Shown in pieces: positions 9,785-18,220 of a stretch of DNA of 24,116 nt. Numbering within the stretch: the first letter of the stretch is position 1; the number at the start of each line of letters is the position of its first letter. The translations under genes were made by a program, and so were the position numbers. The notes under the pieces are model-generated. The model was not told where the DNA came from. It saw nothing but the letters and a program-made list of their open reading frames with translations, and did not search any database. The DNA is from Echinostoma caproni (taxonomy: Eukaryota > Platyhelminthes > Trematoda > Plagiorchiida > Echinostomatidae). Location: NCBI GenBank assembly GCA_900618425.1, contig UZAN01040794.1, positions 18,196-42,311 of the forward strand. Direction: 5' to 3'.

Positions 9785-10960
9785 CCGATGTCGAAACAAC
9801 AATGTTTCGTCCCGTTTTGTGCTTGAAAGAATCAATTGTTCTTGTAGGAAGAATGTGAGATGGTATACCATTCGAAAAAAATGAATGACGTTAGCACTTG
9901 AATCGACAGTTTTGGAGCACCACTTCGAATAAGTGCCCCCTGAGATGAGAGTTGGACGACAAGGCGAACAGTAAACTATATGGGTGAGCGGGTTCTGTAT
10001 TATTTGGTGCTCCAAACTCAAGTCTCCTAGAAATCGGCGATACTGTGTGGAGTACAACCCCAATGTATTCCTCTCTTTCCACATAAGACTGAGACTCCCT
10101 TGGTCATCTTGGTTGTCATTATTTGTGGACGTTCCAGAATCTTACGATCGCGTTGCAGCCATGCACTCCACGCTTGAATGGCATGCTCTATGTGGGGTCT
10201 GATGTAGGCTGATAAGAAAATCGAGAAGAACCTAGGTTAAAATTATCGAATACTCACTTTAGCAAATCAACATTTTCTCCAGCAGTTTAATAAACAAATT
10301 AGATCGTTTGAGCAATGATACCGCAATCCTTCGTATTGGAGACATATGGAAGTTGTTGATATCCCAGGAAATACAGAAACCGACTTTTGTGTCGAAGGAA
10401 CACAATTGTACATTCATTACATGAAATTTCGCGTCACTTTCGATCGAATGTTGCTAAGCCACGCCAAGTGTTTTCTGAAGTGACAGAAAGTCCTGTTTCC
10501 AGTATTTTGTATCATCTGCAAAAATTAACGGTAGTGAACCCCGGAACACCCGCTACATCGTTTATGGAAACTATAAAATGTTGAGAGCCATGTACAGATT
10601 CCTGTAAAATGCCTTAGACTACACTGGTAGGATCATATACACTGGTCCACATACCCCATTAGCCATACTGCGTTGTCTAATAAATTCTTCTAATCTCACC
10701 CAGTACAAGCCCACAAATTCCATAACTATGCAGTTTCCGCATCGACACATTAAACCGGGTTTCCACGCACGTAGAATATTCACAACCACATGTTTCCATC
10801 GAAATGTCTGATAGCTTTTTGTAATTCGTTGAGTGAACCTTGGTATTCGACAGCCAATCCCCATCCAATGTTCTGTTCTTTTGATTCAGGTGGAGTGAAT
10901 ATGGGAAGGTAAACCGGTTAATTCTGTAGCCTCGATAGGATTGAAATTCAAGAAAACATA
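9785..10960 (-). mobile_element. Degenerate non-LTR retrotransposon (jockey/CR1-type LINE), RT half
   Basis: The minus strand carries the palm-to-C-terminus order of a jockey/CR1-type RT in shifting frames. EATELTGLPSHI (about 10940) resembles the region before RPVSLTS. VVVNILRAWKP (about 10790-10757) fits the F/Y-x-DFSKAFD motif with its aspartate changed to N at 10780-10778. KLHSYGICG precedes VV-stop-GILQESVHGSQHF, a decayed SGVPQGSVLGPxLF, and then SIND. FADDT (10522-10508) is the catalytic motif C, followed by KYWKQDFLSLQKTL. RPHIEHAIQAWSAWLQRD, LGLYSTQYRRFLGDL, LRGHLFEV and NGIPSHILPTRTIDSFKH form the C-terminal end. The endonuclease domain was not found upstream. Confidence 0.8.
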
Positions 10961-11122
10961 TACCAACAAAGGTCAGAGACGTGGATCACATTCACCTCAC
11001 TTTGCCTACGATTAACAAAAGCCGGCCTCCGGTACAGAAGTAATCGAGACTGGTGGATTTGAATGATGATAACGCATAAGATGGCCACATTTCTGTGGTT
11101 AATAAGGCGACTGTATATCCAG

Positions 11123-11283
11123 GATGGAACGGAGTGAACTATGTGCATATTGACTGCCACATGGATCCCCATTTTTTCAAACGATTTTGCGGAAAAGCAT
11201 TATGCTTTAGTAGAGAAGCGAATAAACATTTCCCGAAGAATTGGAGACAACCATCCGTTTGTAACTTGCCCGCTCATTTTAAG
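11123..11283 (+). other. Possible exon bounded by good splice signals
   Basis: The stretch starts after TATATCCAG and ends at AAG followed by GTAAGT, an ideal donor. The through-frame reads from PGWNGVNYVHIDCHMDP to NLPAHFK and stays open across the whole interval. A second frame starting at ATG 11141 is also open and protein-like (HYALVEKRINISRRIG, then NHPFVTCPL). I recognise neither. Splice consensus plus two open frames is suggestive, but short stretches like this arise by chance. Confidence 0.25.
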
Positions 11284-11943
11284 GTAAGTTTTATTCAGCA
11301 AACTTCTTGTTCCTTTTACCGCACAATATCACGTGATCCGATGGAAAAACAAGTATTCTTTGGTCAATACTATAATCATTGATGTATGTGGAAATGAACT
11401 GACAAACAGGCTGATTGCAGTGGCGTGCGTTTCACATTCATTATGATCAACAATAATTCTGGTGATAATGCCAGATGTTGGATGAGTACCACTGGCATCG
11501 GTGATAATCCTAAGGATATATCCAATTGAGAAACCGTACGAGAGAACAACTGTGTTATTAAAAACCTCACTTTTGGTGCACACACGTGCTATATAAGGCT
11601 TTCTTAGTGATTAGTNNAGTTCGCTGTGAGGTTTATGAATTTTTGGTGAGAGGGGTGTGTACCATAGTAGCTACTGAGGCACATTGCTGTTTCGTTTTAT
11701 TTTACAGAGCGTGGCACACAGAAAGACTGGAACAGAGCCAACCCATTCGCTGTTCTCGAAGTGTGAATTAGGTCGATGTCTTAGTGATTTTGAAAACAAA
11801 ATTAAACATCGCATAGTTCACATCCTGCAGAATAAAAATTCAAGAAGTCTGGACAAATAGATCTTGTTCCATATCTAGATGTACTTCCAAAAATGCCAAC
11901 TGTCAAATCTGTTCAGCGCTTTCTATGGCACGACATATTTTGC

Positions 11944-12120
11944 TTATCTATATGTTTGGGATATTGTTGTCGGTGCGTACGGACCAGCGATAAATTGTTT
12001 TCTCTCCACATTATCAAAAATGTGGTCGGCATTCCAGTTTGTTTCGTCGGGTCTGGTGAGTGGTTTCTTCCGTTTTGGTTGACTGTCGGAATCAAATTCA
12101 GGTGGTACTTGTGAAGTTCT
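11944..12120 (-). other. Possible 3'-terminal exon, unknown protein
   Basis: On the minus strand a frame opens exactly after an AG at 12121, with an in-frame TAG there, and runs 58 codons to a TAA at 11946-11944. It is hydrophilic and has mixed codon usage: SQVPPEFDSDSQPKRKKP, then DETNWNADHIFDNVERKQ and FIAGPYAP. The polypyrimidine tract is short and no AATAAA is obvious downstream. Complementary plus-strand frames are open as well, which weakens the case. Confidence 0.2.
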
Positions 12121-13150
12121 CTACAAATTCCTAGTTGATTAATTCAATTGTGTTTCCATTTCGTGTTTCGTGACACAATCTATTCCATTCCAGTGGAGGC
12201 ACTGTTTTGACTCAAATCACTGGTACAAAATCGTGTCTCGTCTACTGAAGCTGTACAATGACTTGAAATCAACCTACTCTGTCTCGCTGAGTCCCACGGG
12301 AGAAGATTGGTAACATCAGGTCATCCATTTTAATGCTATCAAGTAGTTTTTCGGACAAATACTGGCATGTCCGTCTTTTCGGGTAAAGATGCCAGCCCAA
12401 CAACCTCGTTCGATGGTTTCTCGGAAAACCAGACCGGAGGTATTTTGAGGTTTATTCGTGACAATCATTCACCTGAATGTTTTGCTCTGTACACTTTCCT
12501 GCAATGGCATAGATCGGGAATCAGAAAATCAAATTTGCACCGTTGGTTGGTAAATTAATTCAAAGAATGACAGGATCACAATAACACTATGTTCACAATT
12601 TAGAAATATCGCTTCCAGTGAAATGTGAATTCATTGTCTGCAATGAACGTGTAACACAAGGGATTTGAATAAACAATTTAATATAATTTATAGATAACAT
12701 AGCACCAAAAAAAGCAAAATTAATGATGTTTTGTTATCTTCATCGTCATCCGAAGTTTCATGTTTTTGGAATATTACTTAGATCTTTTTTCACTTATTGA
12801 TCGTTGTGTATCGAATTCGTAGATTCCATTATACCGACATTTCCAGTCGAACGTCGTATCAGCTGTCTCTTGATTCTAAATAATTCTGTAAAGTTAGTTC
12901 GCGGTGTAATCTGACCCCTATTACTATGGTAGTCAGATGAGATGAGGCGATGCAGAGTGCCAGCTCATAATTCTATGGGTTCAATTATGTGCATTCCGTC
13001 AGCTCATTCACTGTTTCAACCCATCTGATTGAACGGAAGCTAGTTCTTGGAAATGAATTCTGCAATGAATATGTAATGAGATAAAATTGAGATAGAATTA
13101 CTCTTCGTCTATCACCCCCTTCTGGTACAGCTACCATCACTCGAACACAA

Positions 13151-13156
13151 ATAATA

Positions 13157-13190
<34 letters not shown>
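13151..13190 (+). repeat. ATA/ATG trinucleotide microsatellite
   Basis: About 13 trinucleotide units alternate between ATA and ATG types. Confidence 0.95.
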
Positions 13191-13264
13191 GCAAGAGAAG
13201 TAATGTATTGTAAAATAGTGCTGTTTTGCTTTGGAAATATTGAAAGATAGTGACCCTAGTTCAA

Positions 13265-13405
13265 AACATTTTTCTCTAACAAAACGTGACGATTGTGTCT
13301 GGTTATATTGTTATCGCAATAGTTGTACCCTGGGAGGAAAACATTACTCTCAGCTATTGGTCCCAAGTAAGGGTGGGNGGTGTAATCCAGATGATCAAGA
13401 TTCGC
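13265..13405 (+). other. Possible exon resembling a thrombospondin type 1 repeat
   Basis: Within an open frame at 13231-13503 the stretch DDCVWLYCYRNSCTLGGKHY is followed by LLVPSKGG, an unknown base, and CNPDDQDSRLTCDV. The order W, C, S-C, GGK, P-x-x-GG, C and C resembles a TSP1 repeat, an extracellular adhesion module. The final cysteine is absent unless it lies across a splice site; a GTAACG donor-like string follows TGTGAC. The expected arginine layer is not clear. If real, it would be one exon of a secreted or membrane protein. The N at 13378 sits in the key region. Confidence 0.25.
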
Positions 13406-13499
13406 GTTTGACATGTGACGTAACGATCCAGCGCTTGGGGAAATCACATAGTTGTGTATGGCAACTCACTTTCATTAAATCCGGAGTACCCAGTTCCCT

Positions 13500-13829
13500 T
13501 TAGTTCTATTAACCTGTGAGTGCACACATTTAGTCAACAAAGTAAAGGCGAATTTCTGAGGAACCAACAAGTTTCTCAGTTCTGCACTGATAAGAGAATA
13601 TTTTCAGAACTATTGAATTCATCTGTTTAATTGCGATGCTTCCAAAACTAGTGAAACTAAACAAAATCATAAATACTAGGAAAGTGCCGTCTTCAATACA
13701 TTTGGACCATTATCTATGAACTGTGTGGGGTTACTAACTAAAACTTGGTAAAACAGGCAATTTCAAAATGCCTACGAAATATCTCACAAAAGAACGGGGT
13801 CACGGCCTACTGAAATGCTACTGAAACCA
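13500..13829. other. No recognised feature
   Basis: Non-coding AT-rich sequence with frequent stops in all frames I read. Confidence 0.5.
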
Positions 13830-14070
13830 TCTTGAAGAAGGTGAAGCTAGTCACATCATAACCAGATAATTATGACCAAGTTTACGGAAATGCAACGATC
13901 ATTATGGCAGAAAAACTGATGTCCCTTGAAAATGAAAGACAAACTAGGCTGTTTGTCTCCGTCGCGGTATTCAGACCTGATCAATGAAGAGAACAAATTT
14001 ATTGATCAATAACTTAATGGGTTACTCCAACATCATGACGCAGCGGTCACAATCATACGTTTTCCAGTCG
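13830..14070 (+). pseudogene. Probable PLE N-terminal fragment (copy D)
   Basis: The plus strand reads VYGNATIIMAEKLM and then, one frame over, KMKDKLGCLSPSRYSDLI, NEENKFIDQ, a stop and LNGLLQ. This follows the conserved PLE N-terminal block: DKGNxTVIM, then KM-x-x-x-L with Y-x-x-L, then a charged stretch and LNxLL. Copy B has the same block at 7480-7400 in a different state of decay. The fingers and palm do not follow directly. It may be the 5' part of the element whose C-terminal half is at 16600-17400, split by later insertions, or an independent fragment. Confidence 0.4.
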
Positions 14071-15554
14071 TTCTCCTCTGATTTCCAACCTGATATATTG
14101 CCGGCTATTTACTGACAGGGAGATAGCATGCTTTGTGAAAACTGAAACAACCACTCAGGACAAATAGAGGGAACCTCAAGCGATTGGTCGGGATCGTGAC
14201 AATTCACAACAATTAAGTCAACGAATTGTTGGATATGTGCATTTTAATGCCCACTCTATTCTCTACAGACAGCCACGGTTTGGGAACAATGAAATAAATT
14301 ACTACACACTTCTAGTTGTGTTCTATTTCACTACCTGGGGACTTTCTATCCGGACGAGAAACAGTAACGGAAGACGCCCCTTTGAATTCAGCATCCAGTA
14401 AAATCCTGTGCGGTTAGAACATGTACTTCAGTTCCGTGTCCTTCTGCTTTGTTGTGCTCATTGGGGATAATACAATGTGTGGGTTAAAAGACATTCAGCT
14501 TAGTGTGAAACTGGAAATGATCAGCCTCGGAAAATTTGATCTTGAGTTAATCTCACGCAGTAGACTAATTGACACGTGATCACAACTTGGTAGCGGCATG
14601 CACCTGTTTGCAGCGATCCACGACAAATGAATTGCAATGTCCTGTCTTTGACAAAGTCTACAATACTTGAGAACTTAACGCATCAAAAGACTATTTTTTA
14701 ACAAATTAACTCGTGCCATACGGAAATGAAACCAACGTATCCTCCAGCAAATGACGGGAAGAAAATTGAACTAAGTATCTTGCTGATCTAATCAAGCGCT
14801 CGCTTCCACTGGTATGCTTTTTAGTTCATCGCCAATGAAAGTAAAAAATGCCGAACACCAACTAAGTTGATCTGAGCGACTGAGGCTGATCATTTGTCAG
14901 TAGTCTGAGATAGGTTTCTGGTTGTCCCTGATAACTGCAACAGGTAGGACAGCTTTTAAAAACATACTGAAGAAATCGCTTCCAAAACAGATTGTGCGCA
15001 TTGCATCACCGATTTTTTCTACCACATTTCTTCATCAAAGTCATTACCAAGTGCACTGCACTAGGGTTTTGAATGGCAGCCTACTTGAGCAAACTCGCTG
15101 GCAAAATTATCCGTTGTGCGCAGCTATGCTATCTCTACATAGACACGATTGACCTAGTAGATATTCAGAAAGGACGTTGACCAAATCTTCCCCTGTACTA
15201 TGTTCCGTCAAACATATCCATCGTTAGATAATTGTTCGACGAATTACTCATGCCTACGGATTCCCACAAAAACATTCACTACATCATAATGTTAAAAGTA
15301 AATGCTGACCGCTTGTAACAAGCGCCTATCTATTCGTTTGGTTTTCAGCCTTCATCGAGAATATGAACAAAAGGTGATTGGCTGAAACAACTGTACTAGT
15401 TTGTGAAATCAGACATCTGGTAATGTTGATTCCACTTGAGACCATTTCGGAACTCATTGCCCGCTGAGAACGCTACCAGACGGAAAATACTCCCATGGTG
15501 AGCTACATACATGAGAATCAAGAACTCATTTAGTCTGTTCCGCGGACAATGAGC
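14071..15554. other. No secure feature; possible buried repeats
   Basis: No RT palm motif could be found on the plus strand where copy D would continue. A 76-codon frame at 14922-15152 and a 72-codon minus frame at 15614-15396 look fairly protein-like but match nothing I know; the latter overlaps the end of SINE R1. Confidence 0.4.
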
Positions 15555-15735
15555 CAACACTATTCTTCTGAAGACTTCAATTACACGCAAGATCCTACAC
15601 GTTCCTCTATTCAACCATAAACTTAGAAGTACTACAGACTAGTGTTTCGCTTTTATTAGAGAGAGTCAGATCGTGCATTTCCACCCTCTCGTCGGGGCTT
15701 TGAACTCCGGACCCATCACATGTGTTCAAATAAAT
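15555..15735 (-). mobile_element. Hammerhead SINE copy R1 (minus arm of the right pair)
   Basis: The minus strand reads CATGTGATGGGTCCGGAG, TTCAAAGCCCC and, after the hammerhead region, CTTCTAAGTTTATGGTTGAA and GAAGTCTTCAGAAGAATAG. These are the same blocks, in the same order, as in copies L1, L2 and R2. It faces the adjacent plus-strand copy R2 across about 45 bp. The arm retains the box B-like GGTCCGGAGTTC but not box A. Confidence 0.75.
15618..15680 (-). ncRNA. Hammerhead ribozyme remnant in SINE R1
   Basis: On the minus strand CTGACTC (15669-15663) stands for CUGANGA with its last two bases altered. The spacing of 26 bases from box start to GAAAC equals that of an intact core. CTAATAAAAGC precedes GAAAC (15648-15644), and ACTAGTC provides a GTC cleavage triplet. 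Stem II is poorly paired, so activity is unlikely. Confidence 0.5.
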
Positions 15736-15778
15736 AAAAATTATCCCGTCCCACTCCTCATAAGTAACTGTGATTGAA

Positions 15779-16120
15779 GTTAACAGATAGCAATCTGTAC
15801 TACCCTTAGTTGTTGTTGGGTCATAAATGAACTCAATTGGCTATTCGGTTAAGCCCTGGTACGAGGTGAATGGCACAGTGGTCACACACATGCGATGGAT
15901 CGGAATTTCAAAGCCCGGGTGGGATAATGCATTTGCATTACTTGTTTGGCTCTAATAAGAGCGAAACTCGAGACCAGTATCCCTGAGTGTTCGCATGTCT
16001 GGAAGGACTGAGGATCGTGCTTGAAGGTGAAGTCTGAAGGATAATCATTTCAAATCAATATCAATTATCTCACATCACTGCTCACAGGTATACGTGAATT
16101 AAGTGTATATCCGTCTAAGC
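15779..16120 (+). mobile_element. Hammerhead SINE copy R2 (plus arm of the right pair)
   Basis: This is the best-preserved long copy. GTTAACAGAT at the start is followed by TGGCACAGTGGT (15871-15882), a good match to Pol III box A. GGATCGGAATTTC is box B-like, and then come a hammerhead region, GAAGTCTGAAGGATAATCA, AATATCAATTATC and GTGAATTAA. There is no coding capacity. It pairs with R1 as an inverted duplication, matching the L1/L2 layout 15 kb away. Confidence 0.8.
15927..15996 (+). ncRNA. Hammerhead ribozyme-like core in SINE R2
   Basis: Stem II is a perfect hairpin: GCTCT (15949-15953), loop AATA, AGAGC (15958-15962), directly followed by GAAA (15963-15966). CTC/GAG can form a short stem III before GAC and then CAGT. 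Outer stem I can pair ATGC (15927-15930) with GCAT (15993-15996). The first box is TTGTTTG instead of CUGANGA, so catalysis should be lost. The paired stem II with bases different from the schistosome version supports an RNA structure. Confidence 0.55.
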
Positions 16121-16599
16121 TAAATCTCCATGTGTACAACCAGCTCTGACAGCACAAGTGTATGGGCTAAACTTCTAGCAAAACATCCCCGTCCTTTTCT
16201 TGAACATTACATCATAATGTTCAGTTGGTTTGTACTGCAGAAATTCGAACTCCAGAGTGGCCGAAAAGGATTCCCAATGAGACTATTCGTAAACCTAACG
16301 ATGAAACGAGTGGCCTGCGTGTTACTTCCACCCAAGGCTTACTAGTTGCTCATTTGAATCCACTATTAGGACTAAACTTATTCGGTGCCCACTTGAGGGA
16401 ATACCGAGTAGAACAGTGCGTTTTCGAGTCAGTTTTCGCATGAACAAGAACCAGATAAAATTTGTGCGTTGACTTTTTCGCCGACATTTACGGGAATGAT
16501 CATGAAATAAAACAATGGCAAGGTAACTGACAGTTTCCATCTAGGATGTACTCTAATGTTCATAGATGCGGGTGATTACTCAATGCAGTCAACTTTGAG
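16121..16599. other. No recognised gene
   Basis: Overlapping frames at 16130-16345, 16225-16443 and 16540-16322 on both strands show no domain. The stretch may contain diverged PLE sequence upstream of copy C, but I could not find motif A. Confidence 0.4.
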
Positions 16600-17400
16600 A
16601 CCAAAATTGTTGATGCCGCTTTTGGCATACTCAGTGCAATGCAGCAGTAAGAATATGATGTTAAATGGTCATTGAATCTAATTTAGCGAAACTTAAGTGG
16701 CCATTGTTTGGATAAACTCACTCAAATATAGCGTTATCGGTATATCTGAAAACGATGGATTCGTGATAACCAGAATGATTTCTGAGATTTCCCCGAAAGA
16801 GAATAAAATTCCTTGATGTCACCCGGGTCATGGCGAGTACGACAGTATATACCAGGTGAATACCGAATTGCGTGTGCAAACTAATCAGCCAGCTCATTGA
16901 CGGATTCCCAAAAGGGCATAGTTTGGTTTGAATGAATCTTTCCAGAAGATGTTTAATAGCAGAAGTGCAGACACTCTATGTTTACACTGTAAATCCTGAA
17001 AGAGATCAAGGATGTGCGCCAGTGATAAAACACAGAAATAAACGATTTATGTCTTTCAGTACTGTAAGTTACCGAGTATTGGGATCAGAAGCTGTCCTAG
17101 TTTTACGTTTACTCCCAGTCCTTTGAGAACCCGTTCGTTATCCTGCAGACTGAGTGTATGTCACAACATTAAAAAACATTAAACGATGGACGAATAGATT
17201 TATCCGAGACCAAATGGTAAACAATGGACCCAGCTGAGATAAGGGCATTTACGAGTAACTTAACGTTGTCCCAACGTCAATCACACATCAGGATAGCCCA
17301 TGCGGATGTAAACCTAATTCAGGCTTTGTAATTCAGTTAGGATAAGTGCTCGTTAATCCCAGTGAGACGTTACATCTGAGGAAATCGAATCCCTCAATTT
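16600..17400 (+). mobile_element. Penelope-like element copy C, C-terminal half, degenerate
   Basis: Plus-strand reading in several frames shows PLE landmarks in order. SENDGFVITR is a decayed YVDDxFVI region. FLDVTRVMASTTVY (16809-16850) fits the FLDVxVxR and T-x-VYRK block. TNQPAH (16880-16897) fits SNQPxxHK, and EVQTLYVYTVNPERD fits the thumb and NGYP segment. GSEAVLVLRLLPVL (from 17082) fits the LPYxxGxSEAVxRLL block. IRIAHADVNLIQAL (about 17285-17330) may be the C-terminal tail. The GIY-YIG core between the last two is not convincing. Orientation is opposite to copies A and B. Confidence 0.65.
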
Positions 17401-18094
17401 GTACGATATCATGCAACAAAACGTGGATGCGAACCCCCGGTAAAATCTAAAAACGACAACAACACTGAGGAATGTTTTGTACCGACCCCCTTGGGAATTC
17501 GGTAATCATCCCGTGTTCTGCTTACCCTCTTTAACTATTCAGCTAAAGTAAGGTAAAAATAGCAGGTTTTGGAATCGATGCTTATATGGAAACCGTTATG
17601 ATAACGTTTTTCCCTATAGGCGTTGTGTTGAAAATTTTTTAATGAATCGTTTGTTTTACTGCATCATGTTTTTTATAATTGGTCGTAGAGGACTGTAATT
17701 TTGCAAACCGAACAATCTGATTGGTTCACGCTTGAATATAAACGCCTGTGATTCACTTCCCAAATGTGATTTGCCTCCAATGAACTAGAGAAAATAAATC
17801 GAAAGCGCTTCCTGAGAACCAACTTTTGACACGTACGAGATAATTGGCGTCCATATTTTTCACACTTTACGGAAGCATAATAGATTTTCCAAGTATACCA
17901 GCGGCACATGCTGAAACGCAGCAGGGTAACCAATGAGCTTGTTTTAGGTGCTCTCTCAACTGGCGAATACATCATATTCTATGTATATCATCCTGTTGCT
18001 AGGACGGGCGAGATCTGTGGTCTGCAACAAGCTCGCAAAGATGGGTTGTGCTATATCATGAAAATTGAACATTACCAAAGGTCTGATCAGCTTT
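17401..18094. other. No recognised gene
   Basis: The 100-codon minus frame at 17975-17673 is the longest open stretch. I compared its RLYSSV and VLYD strings with the RTE-type LINE GRVYxxxVRSxLLYG motif and did not find the match convincing. Confidence 0.4.
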
Positions 18095-18220
18095 CCGGTG
18101 GCCGAGTGGGTAGCATGTTTGCATTCTGCCTATGGGGTCCCTGGTTCGATGGATTCGCGCACTGCTAATGATACCCAACCAGGTCGAAACAGCTATCCTA
18201 GCTTTTCAGTTTACGCTTCA
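18095..18220 (+). mobile_element. SM-alpha-like element with Pol III boxes and hammerhead
   Basis: TGGCCGAGTGG (18099-18109) matches the internal Pol III box A perfectly. GGTTCGATGGA (18143-18153) matches the first half of box B, with start-to-start spacing of 44 bases, as in tRNA-like promoters. A hammerhead-type sequence follows within ten bases. This order (box A, box B, hammerhead) is that of the schistosome SM-alpha SINE-like element. It differs in sequence from the L and R copies. The 3' end is not defined. Confidence 0.7.
18151..18217 (+). ncRNA. Hammerhead ribozyme, SM-alpha type, one core mutation
   Basis: Self-cleaving RNA fold. Stem I pairs ACTG (18161-18164) with CAGT (18207-18210). 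CTAATGA (18165-18171) is the CUGANGA box with G5 changed to A. Stem II pairs ACC (18173-18175) with GGT (18182-18184) around a CAACCA loop. GAAA is at 18186-18189. Stem III pairs AGCTA (18191-18195) with TAGCT (18199-18203). Cleavage would follow T18206, with a UUU triplet instead of GUC. Relative to the published schistosome core, stem II has a compensatory U-A to A-U swap and the loop is nearly the same. T18172/C18185 and C18190/T18204 are mismatched. G5 is essential, so this copy should be inactive or very weak. Confidence 0.7.

Larger units (their letters stand above)
10961..13150. other. No secure gene; two weak exon candidates
   Basis: Apart from the two candidate exons listed separately, I find no known domain. 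I looked for the missing LINE endonuclease on the minus strand and did not find it. A frame at 12367-12558 (63 codons) ends next to a GTAAAT donor-like site, but has no recognisable content. Two unknown bases lie at 11616-11617. Confidence 0.4.

Noticed and set aside
9921..9935. The 15-mer CACTTCGAATAAGTG, nearly palindromic, also present at about 21894
   Set aside because: The first copy is within the LINE remnant and the flanks are unrelated. One shared 15-mer is expected by chance in a window of this size.
9911..10016. A 12-bp perfect inverted repeat (TTTGGAGCACCA and TGGTGCTCCAAA) suggesting a MITE
   Set aside because: It lies inside the coding remnant of the LINE C-terminal region. A 12-bp match at this distance is not rare by chance in 24 kb.
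16670..16700. CATTGAATCTAATTTAGCGAAAC as a sixth hammerhead
   Set aside because: The first box does not fit CUGANGA, stem II has at most three pairs, and it lies within the coding remnant of PLE copy C.
17673..17975. Minus frame with RLYSSV and VLYD strings, considered as an RTE-type LINE C-terminus
   Set aside because: The GRVYxxxVRSxLLYGxETW pattern is not met at its key positions and neighbouring blocks are absent.
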